Notes under the pieces: generated by a model
Database searches by the model: none
What the model saw: only the letters and a program-made list of their open reading frames with translations
What the model was told of the DNA's origin: nothing
NCBI RefSeq assembly: GCF_008000895.1
Contig: NZ_CP042823.1
Coordinates: 930,001-994,000 of the forward strand
Length of the DNA: 64,000 nt
Reading direction: 5' to 3'
Source: Methylobacterium sp. WL1
GTDB taxonomy: Bacteria > Pseudomonadota > Alphaproteobacteria > Rhizobiales > Beijerinckiaceae
Program-made: the position numbers and the translations under genes
In this document: piece by piece, positions 41,596-50,813 of the stretch
Numbering within the stretch: position 1 is the first letter of the stretch
How the letters are laid out: each line of letters starts with the position of its first letter

Positions 41596-42192
41596 ATGGA
41601 CCGGGCGGATGTGCAGCAGATCGAGCCGCGTACAGGCGTCGCCTTCACCCTGGACCGCGGCCAGCGGCTGACGGTGATCGACCCGCGCGGGGAGCAGGTG
41701 GCCGATCTGGTCGCCTACAATCGTCACGACACGGGTGAGGTGATCTCGTCCGGGCGGACCCTCGACTATGCCAGCCGGATCTACCTGACCACCGGCGACC
41801 CGCTCTACTCGAACCGCTCGAACGTGCTGCTGCGCATCGTCGAGGACACGGTCGGCCGCCACGACTTCCTGCTGACGCCGTGCTCGGCCGACACGTTCCG
41901 GATCATCTACGGCGACACGGACCCGCACCGGGGCTGCTTCGGCAACCTCGCCGCGGCGCTCGCCCCCTACGGCATCGCACCCGACGCGATCCCGGTGGCG
42001 TTCAACTGCTTCATGAACGTGCCGATCGATGGAACGACCGGGGCGCTCACGGTCGAGCCGCCGCTGAGCCGGGCGGGCGACCGGATCGTGTTCACCGCCG
42101 AGACCGACCTGATCATCGGATTGACAGCCTGCTCGGCGCTGCAATCGAACAACGGAAGCTTCAAGCCGATTCACTATCGGATCGACGCTTAG
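41596..42192 (+). CDS. DUF1989 protein (urea carboxylase-associated family)
   Basis: 198 residues. Family hallmarks: EPRTGVAFTLDRGQRLTVID, DPRGEQVADLVAYN, SSGRTLDYASRIYLTTGDPL, LLTPCSADTFRIIYG, FNCFMNVPIDGTTG and CSALQSNNGSFKPIHYRID. The conserved Cys residues and His suggest metal binding. Proteins of this family are encoded with urea carboxylase/allophanate hydrolase, but no such genes lie here; instead it follows the YqcI/YcgG gene. Biochemical role unknown. Start ATG 41596. Confidence 0.87.
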   Translation: MDRADVQQIEPRTGVAFTLDRGQRLTVIDPRGEQVADLVAYNRHDTGEVISSGRTLDYASRIYLTTGDPLYSNRSNVLLRIVEDTVGRHDFLLTPCSADTFRIIYGDTDPHRGCFGNLAAALAPYGIAPDAIPVAFNCFMNVPIDGTTGALTVEPPLSRAGDRIVFTAETDLIIGLTACSALQSNNGSFKPIHYRIDA

Positions 42193-42497
42193 GCCACACA
42201 ATCCCGCCGGGGCGGGCGGTTGTTCCGCGAAGAGGTTCGTAGTTTTTTCTTGGAAACCTCTTGATCCCCCGCGCTCGTCGCGCGATGTGGTCATCGAATA
42301 TGTGTCCAGAGACTTATCGAGACCGGAAAGCGTATCCAATACGCTGTCGATACCCGGTGTGGACCGAATCTTTACCAATCCCGTGTCACACCTTCGCCCC
42401 GGAACGGTGCCGTGGGGTCCGGGCCGCCGTGGGCGGTGCCGCCCCCCGGCACCGGCAGCCCTCGACGGCCTTCGCCCGTCCCGTTTCCGGTGCCTCA
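42193..42497. other. Promoter region of the chemoreceptor, no gene
   Basis: About 300 bases, AT-richer between 42235 and 42350 than its surroundings, which suits a promoter. No operator, hairpin or small gene could be supported. Confidence 0.5.
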
Positions 42498-44237
42498 ATG
42501 ATACGCTCGCAGACCGACCGCTCGTCCGAGGGCCACGCCGTGCCCCGGTGGAGCCTCTCGAACGTCACGCTGCGCCACAAGCTGGCGGCGGTGATGGCCC
42601 TGGTGCTGGCGGCGGTCGGCGCCCTCAGTGGGTTGAACTACGTCGACACCCGCTCCTCGGCGCTCGAGGACCGGGCGTTGATGACCAGAAACCTCGGCGA
42701 CGTCGCCCAGAGCCTGCTCGCCCATTACGAGGCACTGGCCTCCGCCGGCCGGATGCCGCTCGATCAGGCCCAGAAGGCCGCCCTCGACGCGGTGAGCGCC
42801 CTGCGCTTCGGCAACGCCGACTATTTCTTCGTCCTGGATACCGACGGACGGCTGATCGCCAACGCGTTCAACGCCAAGAACGTCGGCAAGGTGGTTCTGG
42901 AGCAGACCGACGTCCCGGGCGGGAAACGCTACTTCGCCGAGATGGTGGACGTCGCCAAGCGCGACGGTGCCGGCTTCGTCGACTACATGAAGCCGCGTGC
43001 GGGCGGGAGCGAGCCGGTCGAGAAGGTCGCCAGCGTCCAGATGTTCAAGCCCTGGGGCTGGGTCGTCGCCGCCGGGCTCTATCGCGACGACGTCTACGCG
43101 GCCGTACGCCACCGCGCGCTGACCAATGCCCTCTGGTCCGCCGGCCTGGTGCTTCCCGTGCTCGCCCTGCTCGTACTCATCGGCAACGGCCTGTCGCGGC
43201 CGATCGTGCGCCTGACCGCGGCGATGCGGGGGCTCGCCGGCGGCGACCTCGCGGTGCCGGTGGCGGACCAGCGGCGCGGCGACGAGGTCGGCGCGATGGC
43301 CCGGGCCGTACAGGTCTTCAAGGATGCGCTGATCGCCAAGCGGGACGCCGAGACCGTCGCCGCCGCCGAGAACGCCGCCAAGATGCGCCGCGCCCAGGCC
43401 CTCGACGAACTCACCGGCCGGTTCGACGCCCATGTCGGCGCGCTGACCCAGAGCCTGTCGGCGGCAGCCGTGGAGATGGAGGCCACCGCCCGGGAGATGA
43501 CCCGCACGGCCGCCCGCACCACCGACCAGTCCGGGCGTGTCGCGGCCGCCTCGGAGCAGACGTCGTCCAACGTCGAGACCGTGGCCGCCGCCAGCGAGGA
43601 GATGTCCGCCTCGATCCAGGAGATCGCGTCCCGCGTCGCCCAGTCCTCCACGATGGCCGACCAGGCCAGCGTCGACGCCGCCCGCACGAACGACCTGATG
43701 CAGGTCCTGTCCCGGGGCACGGACCAGATCAGCGAGGTGATGGGCCTGATCGCCGGCATCGCCGGACAGACCAACCTGCTGGCGCTCAACGCCACCATCG
43801 AGGCCGCCCGGGCCGGGGAGGCCGGCAAAGGCTTCGCCGTCGTGGCCGGCGAGGTGAAGGCCCTGGCGGCCCAGACCGCCAAGGCCACCGACACGATCGC
43901 CCATCAGATCGCCGCGATCCAAAGCGAGACCCGGCACGCCGTCGAGTCGATCCGGACGATCGGGGGTACGATCGATGCCATGCGCACGGTCGCCCTGAGC
44001 GTGGCCGCCGCCATGGAGGAGCAGGGCGCCGCCACGAGCGAGATCGTGCGCAACGTCACCCAGGCCGCGCAGGGGACGCAGGCCGTCAGCGCCGACATCG
44101 CCGAGGTCCGGGAAGCCGCCGGCGAGACCGGCGCCGCCGCCAGCCAGGTGCTGAGCGCCGCGCAGGATCTGGCGCGCTACGCCTCCGGGCTGGGACAGGA
44201 GGTGACCACGTTCCTCGCCGCGGTCAAAGCCGCCTGA
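42498..44237 (+). CDS. Methyl-accepting chemotaxis protein with sCache sensor
   Basis: About 579 residues. Helix 1 (KLAAVMALVLAAVGALSGL) and helix 2 (LWSAGLVLPVLALLVLIGNG) flank a periplasmic single-Cache domain with FGNADYFFVLDTDGRLIAN and MFKPWGWVVAAGLYRDDVY, a fold that often binds small organic acids. A HAMP domain (LSRPIVRLTAAMRGLAGGDL) follows, then the signalling region with hairpin tip GLIAGIAGQTNLLALNATIE and AGEAGKGFAVVAGEVKALAA. No CheR/CheB pentapeptide at the C terminus. Start ATG 42498, although GTG 42540 is possible. Adjacent catabolic operons may supply the scent, but that is speculative. Confidence 0.92.
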   Translation: MIRSQTDRSSEGHAVPRWSLSNVTLRHKLAAVMALVLAAVGALSGLNYVDTRSSALEDRALMTRNLGDVAQSLLAHYEALASAGRMPLDQAQKAALDAVSALRFGNADYFFVLDTDGRLIANAFNAKNVGKVVLEQTDVPGGKRYFAEMVDVAKRDGAGFVDYMKPRAGGSEPVEKVASVQMFKPWGWVVAAGLYRDDVYAAVRHRALTNALWSAGLVLPVLALLVLIGNGLSRPIVRLTAAMRGLAGGDLAVPVADQRRGDEVGAMARAVQVFKDALIAKRDAETVAAAENAAKMRRAQALDELTGRFDAHVGALTQSLSAAAVEMEATAREMTRTAARTTDQSGRVAAASEQTSSNVETVAAASEEMSASIQEIASRVAQSSTMADQASVDAARTNDLMQVLSRGTDQISEVMGLIAGIAGQTNLLALNATIEAARAGEAGKGFAVVAGEVKALAAQTAKATDTIAHQIAAIQSETRHAVESIRTIGGTIDAMRTVALSVAAAMEEQGAATSEIVRNVTQAAQGTQAVSADIAEVREAAGETGAAASQVLSAAQDLARYASGLGQEVTTFLAAVKAA

Positions 44238-44376
44238 GAGGGTGGCCTAAGCTTCCGCTCCGGCGCGATGAAGAGGTGCTCTCCTCGCGCCGCTTGCGGG
44301 GAGAGGAGAACCCGCGCTTCGTCCTGAGGGGACGACGCGCAACCCGGCTTTGATCGGTAGCCCGCACCAGAGAAAA

Positions 44377-45630
44377 TCAAAGAATCCCGTCGATCGCCAC
44401 CCGGAGATGTTCCGGCCCGCGCAGGGCGGCCCCGGAGCGGTAGGGCGGCGGGTTTTCGATCAGCCGGGGGGCCTTGAGCCGGCTCGCCAGGGCGGTGAGC
44501 GCCGCCTCGGCCTCGAACCGGGCGAGCGGGGCGCCGACGCAGTAATGGAGGCTGCCGCCGAAGCCGAGGTGGCGGATGCCGGCGCGGTCGGGATCGAAGC
44601 GGTCGGGATCCGGGAAGACGGCGCCGTCGCGGTTGCCGGAGGCGAGCAGCAGGACGAGGTCGGCGCCCTCGGGGATCGTGACGCCGGCGATCTCGATGGC
44701 CGACAGCGTCTTTCGGGTCCGGAACTGCACGGGCGGCTCGTAGCGCAGCAGTTCCTCGATGAGGCGCGGGGCGCGGCCGGGATCCTGCCGCAGGCGCTCC
44801 AGCTCGTCGGGGTGGCGCAGCAGGGTCAGCAGCCCGTTGGTGATGAGGTTCACGGTGGTCTCGTGGCCTGCCACCAGCATCAGGATCGAGGTGGCGATCA
44901 GGTCGTAATCGCCCATCTTGGCGCCCTCCGGCGTCGCCTCGTTGGCGAGCCCCGAGAGCATGTCGTCCTGCGGATGGCGGCGCTTCTCCTTGATCAGGTC
45001 GGCCATGTAGCCGCCGATCGCGTCGAAGGTCCGGCTGTTCGCATCGCGGATCTCCCGATCCGACAGGCTGTCCGGCTCGAGGGCGGTGGCGAGCTGGGTC
45101 GCCCAGCCGTGGAACTTCGGCTCGTCTTCCCGGGGGACGCCGAACAACTCGCAGATCACCGTCACCGGCAGCGGGTAGGCGAGGTCGTCGACCGCGTCGA
45201 TCTCCCGGGCGCCGCACTTCTCGTTCAGCAGGTCGGCCACCAGCCGGTCGGAGCGGGCCCGCATCGCCTGGACGCGCGCACGGGAGAACTGGTGCATCAC
45301 GGACGCCCGCAGGACGTCGTGGTCCGGCGGGTCGCGGAAGATGAAGACCCGGTGCCGGTCCATCATCCAGTCCTTGAGCGGCTTGACGATGAGGTCGGTG
45401 AGGGGGTTGCCGGTGCGCGGCCGGTCGGCCGGGGGCAGGGTCTCGGAGCTGACCCGCGGGTCGTGCAGCAAGCTCGAGATGGCGCCGTGGGTCGCGGCCA
45501 CCCAGGTCCCTTCCTCGGTCCCGTCGTCCTGGCGCGAGACCGGATGCTCCCGCAGCTTGGCGTAGATCGGATAGGGGTCCGCGCGGTTGGCGAAATCCTT
45601 GACCTGATCGAGGAGGGTGGCGTCGGGCAT
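44377..45630 (-). CDS. Cytochrome P450
   Basis: 417 residues, soluble bacterial P450. I-helix AGHETTVN with the acid-alcohol pair, K-helix ExxR in LIEELLRYEPPVQFRTRKT, and heme loop LGFGGSLHYCVGAPLARFEA with the Cys ligand. The N-terminal part (DPYPIYAKLREHP, VSSETLPPADRPRTGNPLTD) is typical of class I enzymes. The ferredoxin reductase and ferredoxin genes lie directly upstream on the same strand, so electron supply is local. The start is ATG 45630, 101 bases after the reductase stop. Substrate cannot be predicted; camphor-, terpene- or fatty-acid-type P450s share this plan. Confidence 0.93.
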   Translation of the reverse strand: MPDATLLDQVKDFANRADPYPIYAKLREHPVSRQDDGTEEGTWVAATHGAISSLLHDPRVSSETLPPADRPRTGNPLTDLIVKPLKDWMMDRHRVFIFRDPPDHDVLRASVMHQFSRARVQAMRARSDRLVADLLNEKCGAREIDAVDDLAYPLPVTVICELFGVPREDEPKFHGWATQLATALEPDSLSDREIRDANSRTFDAIGGYMADLIKEKRRHPQDDMLSGLANEATPEGAKMGDYDLIATSILMLVAGHETTVNLITNGLLTLLRHPDELERLRQDPGRAPRLIEELLRYEPPVQFRTRKTLSAIEIAGVTIPEGADLVLLLASGNRDGAVFPDPDRFDPDRAGIRHLGFGGSLHYCVGAPLARFEAEAALTALASRLKAPRLIENPPPYRSGAALRGPEHLRVAIDGIL

Positions 45631-45731
45631 GCGGTGTCCAAGTTGCGCATCGTCCGGACGGAGACGTCCGGGCCGATCCAAATCGAAACCTCGGCGCGCC
45701 GCCCGGGATCCCGGGCGGGGCGCCGGAGCGG

Positions 45732-47012
45732 TCAGGGAAAGCCGGGGGTGAGGAGGGTGATCCCTTTCGCCGGGCGATCGGCGGCGGTCCCGTCCGGCGG
45801 GAACGGCGCGCCGGCGGCGACCCGCTCGGCATGGGCCGGCAACCAGCGGGCGCTGTCCACCGAGACGGCCGCGATGCACCGCCCCGCCCGTCCGTAGACG
45901 GCGAGGAAGCGGCCGGTGCCGGGCTCGCCATGGGTGATCGCCAGGGCGTCCGCGCCCTCGGTCAGCCCGACGGACTTGACCACCACGTTGCCCTGCGCGG
46001 ACCAGAAGGTCGGCAACGCGCCGTAGGGGCCCTCGGGCTTCGCCCCGGCCAGCAGCCGCCCGGCATGGATGCCCTGCGCCACCGCCTGGCTCCAATGCTC
46101 CAGCGCCACGCGCCGCCCGCCGTAGAGCGGATGGGGGAACCGGGCCACGTCGCCGGCGGCGGCGATGCGCGGGTCGGCCGCCCCGTCGGTGTCGAGGACG
46201 TAGCCCGCCGCGTCGCAATCGACGCCGCCCGGATCCGCCGACAGGCCGGAGCCGTCGAGCCATTCGGTGTTGCGGACGGCCCCGAGGGCGATCACCGCGA
46301 CGTCCGCGTCGATGCGGGTGCCGTCCGTGAGGTGTGCGCGCACGAACCGGCCGTCCGCCTCTTCGAGCCACTCGACCTCGCTGCCGCAGCGCAGATCGAC
46401 GCCCCGCCCCTCGTGGATCGCCCCGATGAACGCCCCGACCGTGCCTCCGAGGACGCGGGCCAGGGGCGTCGGCCCGGGCTCGACCAAGGTCACCGGCAGG
46501 CCGAGCTGCCGGCACACGCTGGCGACCTCGCAGCCGATGAAGCCGCCGCCGATCACCAACACCCGGCGGGGAGCCGCGGCCAGCGCGGTCCGCAGGGCGG
46601 CGGCATCGTCCCGCCCGCGCAGGGTGAAGACGCCGGCCAGCCGGCCCTCATGGGGGTTGGGCCACGCCCGGGCGCGGGTGCCGGTGGCGATCAGCAAGCG
46701 GTCGTAGGGCAGGGCGCGCCCGTCCGCGAGGTGGAGGGTGCGCGCCCCCCGGTCGAGGCGCTCGGCCGGGCTTCCGAGACGCCATTCCACATCCGCGCCG
46801 AGGCTGCTCGGCAGGGCGGTCGCGTCCGGTCCGGTCTCGCCGGTGAGAACGTGCTTCGAGAATGGCGGACGGTCATAGGGCCGGTACGGCTCGGCGCCGA
46901 CGATGGTCAGCGGACCGGCGAACCCGGCCTCCCGCATCGCCTCGGCGCCGCGCAAAGCCGCCAGGCCGGCGCCCACCACGATCGCGCGCTCGGTGGTCGA
47001 TCCCGACGCCAT
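45732..47012 (-). CDS. FAD-dependent ferredoxin reductase for the P450
   Basis: 426 residues. FAD-binding N terminus ERAIVVGAGLAALRGAEAMR, the putidaredoxin-reductase-type YRPYDRPPFSKHVLTGE, NAD-binding RVLVIGGGFIGCEVASVCRQ, and the FAD-closing IAAAGDVARFPHPLYGGRR followed by ALEHWSQAVAQG. It should pass electrons from NADH to the small ferredoxin encoded immediately upstream (one base between the two genes) and so to the P450. A C-terminal domain (about 320-426) is of the reductase C type. Confidence 0.93.
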   Translation of the reverse strand: MASGSTTERAIVVGAGLAALRGAEAMREAGFAGPLTIVGAEPYRPYDRPPFSKHVLTGETGPDATALPSSLGADVEWRLGSPAERLDRGARTLHLADGRALPYDRLLIATGTRARAWPNPHEGRLAGVFTLRGRDDAAALRTALAAAPRRVLVIGGGFIGCEVASVCRQLGLPVTLVEPGPTPLARVLGGTVGAFIGAIHEGRGVDLRCGSEVEWLEEADGRFVRAHLTDGTRIDADVAVIALGAVRNTEWLDGSGLSADPGGVDCDAAGYVLDTDGAADPRIAAAGDVARFPHPLYGGRRVALEHWSQAVAQGIHAGRLLAGAKPEGPYGALPTFWSAQGNVVVKSVGLTEGADALAITHGEPGTGRFLAVYGRAGRCIAAVSVDSARWLPAHAERVAAGAPFPPDGTAADRPAKGITLLTPGFP

Positions 47013-47013
47013 C

Positions 47014-47259
47014 TCAGGCAGCCTGCCCCGGATCCTCGACCCGGATCGCCTGGACCGGGCAGGCGACGCGCGCCCGCTCGATGTCGGCGCGGTCGTGCGC
47101 GGCCGGGGCGGGATCGTAGAACAGCGCCTCGTGTCCCTCGATGCGGAAGTGCCGCGGCGCCGCGTAACAGCACTGGGCGTAGGCCTGGCAGAGGTTCAGA
47201 TCGACGCACACCCGCAGGCCGGGTGGTGAGCCGGAGGACGCATCGGCGGGGGTGGACAT
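47014..47259 (-). CDS. [3Fe-4S]-type ferredoxin
   Basis: 81 residues. The motif CQAYAQCCYAAP followed later by ACPVQAIRVED gives C-x5-C and a final CP, the arrangement of single-cluster ferredoxins that serve P450s (C-x5-C…CP), probably [3Fe-4S]. It lies one base from the reductase gene. The ATG at 47259 has no strong ribosome site; a GTG near VCVDLNLCQ is a possible later start. Genes 47259 to 44377 form a complete three-component monooxygenase operon. Confidence 0.88.
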   Translation of the reverse strand: MSTPADASSGSPPGLRVCVDLNLCQAYAQCCYAAPRHFRIEGHEALFYDPAPAAHDRADIERARVACPVQAIRVEDPGQAA

Positions 47260-47702
47260 GGCGGTGCAACCACGGCGGGGGCGGCGAGTTCCGCGCAAAA
47301 CGCCGTCCCCGCCGTCGCAGACGCAACGGGCTGAGACGATGGGAACGGATCGGGCCGGGACCCGCGATGGCAATCGGGGCCTTCGAGCTCCACTGTGGAG
47401 ACGCTGCGCCGGATTGCCGACGCGACGGGTACGGAGCCCGCGGTTCGGTTCAGGGGCTCGCGCCGCGGCAGGCCCGTCCAGCCGAGCCGGACACCGGTTT
47501 GAAGCAACGGGCACGCGCTCCTCTCAAGCCAGCCGATCTCCAGCTTCGCAGCTCGGATCATCGGGAACGATTCACTGATCTAAAAATGTCCTGGGGGATC
47601 GCCGTCGAAATGATGCTGCGGAATTCCCCTGCGCGACGGTTCGCTCTATTGTCGTGCGGCCCAGCGGACCGATCCGAAACACCGCGATCTCAGGAGGGCA
47701 CC
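47260..47702. other. Divergent intergenic region, P450 operon / secreted protein
   Basis: About 440 bases between divergent starts. No gene is convincing. A Cys-rich-looking open frame on the minus strand is low-complexity and rejected. The region likely holds promoters for the ferredoxin operon and for the secreted protein at 47703; no operator was recognised. Confidence 0.5.
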
Positions 47703-48275
47703 ATGCCGTACGGTGCACGAACGAGTCTCGCCGCGCTCGTCCTCGCCCTCGCCCTCGCCCTGGGCGCGACCGGCGCGCGCGCCGAGCCGGCCTCGGGCTG
47801 GACCGACCCGCCAGCCCGCAAGGTGGCCCCGGCCGCGAGCCCGGCCGAGGCTCAGAAAGCCGATCCGCCGCCCGCATCGACTCCTGCTGCCGCGGCACCG
47901 GCCCGCAAGGCGGTCGCCGCACGGCCCACTCAGAAGCGCGTCGCGACGCGCCGCCCCGCCCCGGAGGCCAAGCGGGTCGCTACGACGCGGGGCGCCACGA
48001 CGGCGCACCGGTCGCGTGTCGCCGCAGCGGCGGCCCGGCCCATGCGTCCGCACCGGATGGTCGCGGTCGCACCGCCCCCACCGCCGCCGCTGCCGGACGG
48101 CTATCCGCGCTATCGGGCCTACAATTACGGCCCCGGCTATGCCGACGAGCGGCTGGAGCGCCTGCGTGCCGCGGAGGCCGCCGGCTACATGGTGGTACGC
48201 CGCCGCACGGTGGAGTTCCCGGACGGCCGGTCGCTGCGCGTCTACCGGCCGGACGACGAGGGCGAGCCGTTCTGA
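47703..48275 (+). CDS. Ala/Pro-rich secreted protein
   Basis: 190 residues from ATG 47703, with AGGAGGG directly upstream. Signal peptide SLAALVLALALALGATGARA, cleavage before EPASGW. The mature part is a low-complexity Ala/Pro/Arg/Lys linker (about 30-120) ending in a proline run, then a C-terminal region GYPRYRAYNYGPGYADERLE and YMVVRRRTVEFPDGRSLRVY. The basic linker may contact DNA, LPS or peptidoglycan. No family recognised. Its 3' end overlaps the convergent acyl-CoA synthetase gene by 34 bases. Confidence 0.65.
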   Translation: MPYGARTSLAALVLALALALGATGARAEPASGWTDPPARKVAPAASPAEAQKADPPPASTPAAAAPARKAVAARPTQKRVATRRPAPEAKRVATTRGATTAHRSRVAAAAARPMRPHRMVAVAPPPPPPLPDGYPRYRAYNYGPGYADERLERLRAAEAAGYMVVRRRTVEFPDGRSLRVYRPDDEGEPF

Positions 48276-50017
48276 GCTGATCCGACCGCGAACACCGACC
48301 GCAGGGGCGCCCGCAGGATCTTGCCGGCGGGGTTGCGGGGCAGGAGCCCGTCCCAGACCACCACGCGCACCGGAACCTTGAACGCCGCGAGCCGCTCGGC
48401 CGCGAAGGCCCGGATCTCCTCGGGTCCGGTCCGGGCCCCCTCGGCCAGGGCCACGATCGCGCCGGGCTCCTCGCCCAGCGTCGGGTGGGGCACCGCCAGC
48501 ACCACCGCGTCGATCACGTCCGGATGCGCGTAGAGGACGTTCTCGACCTCGCAGCAATAGATGTTCTCGCCGCCGCGGATCAGCATGTCCTTGATCCGGT
48601 CGACGATGGTCAGGAACCCCTCGTCGTCGGCGCGCGCGAGATCGCCGGTGCGCAGCCAGCCGTCGGACAGGATTTCGGCGGTGGCGTCCGGGTCGTCCCA
48701 GTAGCCGCGGACCACGTTGGGGCCCTTCACGTACAGCTCCCCGACGCTGCCGGGCGGCAGGTCCTGCCCGAGCGGATCGAGGATCCGCACCTCGCAGACC
48801 GGCAGGGGCGGGCCGCAGGATTCGGGATGGGCGAGATAGTCCTCGGCCTGGTGGTGGGTGAAGGTCGCCGAGGTCTCGGTCATGCCCCAGCCGGTGGCGG
48901 GGGCCGCCTTCGGGAACGCCTCGCCGAGCGCGCGCACCAGGTCGCCGGCCGCGGGCGCGCCGCCATAGGTCACCGATTCGAGGCTCGGCAGCGGCCGGCC
49001 CGCCTCCCGGGCGGCTGTCGCGAGCTGCCAAGCGATGGTCGGGACGCCGCCGGCTCCGGTGCAGCCCTCCCGGTCGATGAGGTCGAGGGCCTCATGGGCG
49101 TCCCAGCGATGCATCATCACCAGGCGGTGGCCGCCGTAGAGCGCCGCCCCGAGGTTCGCGTGGCAGCCGGTGACGTGGAACAGCGGGATCACCAGCAGCG
49201 AGGCCCGCTGCGGTGCGGACGGATCGGGCTTCGGCGGCGTCTCGCCCCGGCGCAGCGCACTGCGCGACGCCGAATAGGGGTAGGCCATCACGGTGGTGGC
49301 CGCAGCCCGGTGGGTGCCGACCGCACCCTTGGGCCGGCCGGTGGTGCCCGAGGTGTAGAACAGGGTCGCGTCGTCCTCCGGGTCGAGGGCGATGGCGGGC
49401 GGGGCCCGCTCGGGCAGAGCGGCCCAGTCCGCCACCGGGCCGATCACCGCGGAGAGTGGCGTCATTCGGTCGTCGGGCTCCATCCGCGTGACGAAAACCC
49501 GCTCCAGGGCCGGGCATTCCGTGCGGTGGTGGGCGATCCGCTCGAACCGGGCGCCGTCGGCGATCAGCACCCGGGCGCCGGAATGCCGGAGCGCGTAGGC
49601 GAGTTCCGGCCCGGTCCACCACGCGTTCAGCGGCGTCGCGATCGCCCCGGCCAGCAGGGCACCGTAATAGCAGACCGGCCATTCCGGCAGATTGCGCAGC
49701 GCGATGGCGACGCGGTCGCCCTTGCCGATCCCGGCGGCCACCAGGGCGTGGGCCAGGGCGGTCGCGGCCCGGGTGAAGCCGGTGAAGGTGACGCGCTCGT
49801 CCCGGTAGACCACGAAGGTCCGGTCCCCGTGCCCTCGGGCGATGCGGAACAGGTCGCGCAGCGTCGGCGGCGCGCTCGTCCAGATCCGGGTCGGGACGCC
49901 CCGGATCGGCAGGTTGGCGATCGCGAACGGCGCCCCTGGTGCGGTGAGGCGCGCTTCCGCCTCGCGGAAGGAGAGGGCCGGCCAGCCGGCGGGAAGGCGG
50001 GGATCGGGGCTCGTCAT
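48242..50017 (-). CDS. Acyl-CoA synthetase (AMP-forming)
   Basis: 591 residues of the ANL family. AMP-binding motif DDATLFYTSGTTGRPKGAVG, YxxTE-like WGMTETSATFTHH, aspartate hinge region DGWLRTGDLARADDEGFLTI, DRIKDMLIRGGENIYCCEVE, and the catalytic Lys in LLPRNPAGKILRAPLR. It activates a carboxylic acid with ATP and CoA; the chain length cannot be told. Its ATG overlaps the upstream SDR stop by four bases (ATGA), and it closes a nine-gene minus-strand operon that looks like hydroxyacid breakdown. Position and company fit an LvaE-type role. Confidence 0.93.
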   Translation of the reverse strand: MTSPDPRLPAGWPALSFREAEARLTAPGAPFAIANLPIRGVPTRIWTSAPPTLRDLFRIARGHGDRTFVVYRDERVTFTGFTRAATALAHALVAAGIGKGDRVAIALRNLPEWPVCYYGALLAGAIATPLNAWWTGPELAYALRHSGARVLIADGARFERIAHHRTECPALERVFVTRMEPDDRMTPLSAVIGPVADWAALPERAPPAIALDPEDDATLFYTSGTTGRPKGAVGTHRAAATTVMAYPYSASRSALRRGETPPKPDPSAPQRASLLVIPLFHVTGCHANLGAALYGGHRLVMMHRWDAHEALDLIDREGCTGAGGVPTIAWQLATAAREAGRPLPSLESVTYGGAPAAGDLVRALGEAFPKAAPATGWGMTETSATFTHHQAEDYLAHPESCGPPLPVCEVRILDPLGQDLPPGSVGELYVKGPNVVRGYWDDPDATAEILSDGWLRTGDLARADDEGFLTIVDRIKDMLIRGGENIYCCEVENVLYAHPDVIDAVVLAVPHPTLGEEPGAIVALAEGARTGPEEIRAFAAERLAAFKVPVRVVVWDGLLPRNPAGKILRAPLRSVFAVGSAQNGSPSSSGR

Positions 50018-50784
50018 CGCGCGATCGTCACGCCGCCGTCGACGACCAGCGCCTGGCCGGTGACGAACCGGCCGGCCGGCGAGGCCAGGAACACGGCCGC
50101 GCCCGCGATCTCGTCAGGCTCGCCGATCCGGCGGAGCGGCGCGGCCTCGGTGGTGGATGCCAGCATCTCGGGATCCTCCCACAGGGCCCGGGCGAAATCG
50201 GTGCGGATCAGCCCCGGGCACAGGCAGTTCACCCGCACGTTGGCCGGGCCGTACTCGACCGCGTAATTGCGGGCGAGTTGAAGGTCGGCGGCCTTGGAGA
50301 CGTTGTAGGCGCCGATCACCGGCGACCCCTTCAGCGCCCCGATGGACGAGACGATGACGATCGCCCCGTCCCGCCGCGCGACCATCCCGGGGGCGACCAT
50401 CTGGATCAGCCAGTGGTTCGACAGGACGTTGTTCTCCAGGATCTTGCGGAACTGGGCGTCCGAGATGCCGGCGAGCGGCCCGTAATACGGGTTGCTGGCG
50501 GCATTGCAGACCAGCACGTCCACCAGACCCAACCGGGCTTCGGTCCGGGCGACCAGATCCTCCAGCTCCGCCTTTACCGAGATGCTCGCCGGGATCGCCA
50601 CCGCGCGGCCCGGGCCGTGGGCGGCCTCGATTTCGGCCACCACCGCCTCGCAGGCCTCGCGCTTGCGCGACGAGATCACCACCCGCGCGCCGTGCTCGGC
50701 CATCCGCAGGGCGATCGCCCGGCCGATGCCCCGGGACGAGCCGGTGATCAGCGCGACCTTGTCGGTCAGATCGAACAGGGACAT
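50014..50784 (-). CDS. SDR-family oxidoreductase
   Basis: 256 residues. Cofactor loop VALITGSSRGIGRAIALRMA, NNAG-type motif seen as CNAASN, active site Ser in VSSIGALKG, YNVSK (Tyr-x3-Lys), and GG-end VTGQALVVDGGVTIAR typical of beta-ketoacyl reductase-like enzymes. NADP(H) preference is suggested by the Arg in SSRKREACE. GGAGG lies ahead of ATG 50784. In the operon it could oxidise or reduce a hydroxy/keto acyl-CoA. Confidence 0.92.
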   Translation of the reverse strand: MSLFDLTDKVALITGSSRGIGRAIALRMAEHGARVVISSRKREACEAVVAEIEAAHGPGRAVAIPASISVKAELEDLVARTEARLGLVDVLVCNAASNPYYGPLAGISDAQFRKILENNVLSNHWLIQMVAPGMVARRDGAIVIVSSIGALKGSPVIGAYNVSKAADLQLARNYAVEYGPANVRVNCLCPGLIRTDFARALWEDPEMLASTTEAAPLRRIGEPDEIAGAAVFLASPAGRFVTGQALVVDGGVTIAR

Positions 50785-50813
50785 GGCGCGTCCTCCCTGG
50801 GTCCGGTCGGGGG

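Noticed and set aside
47014..47561. Longer upstream versions of the ferredoxin frame and an overlapping minus-strand frame
   Set aside because: The extra N-terminal sequence is low-complexity and the ferredoxin family is about 60-80 residues.
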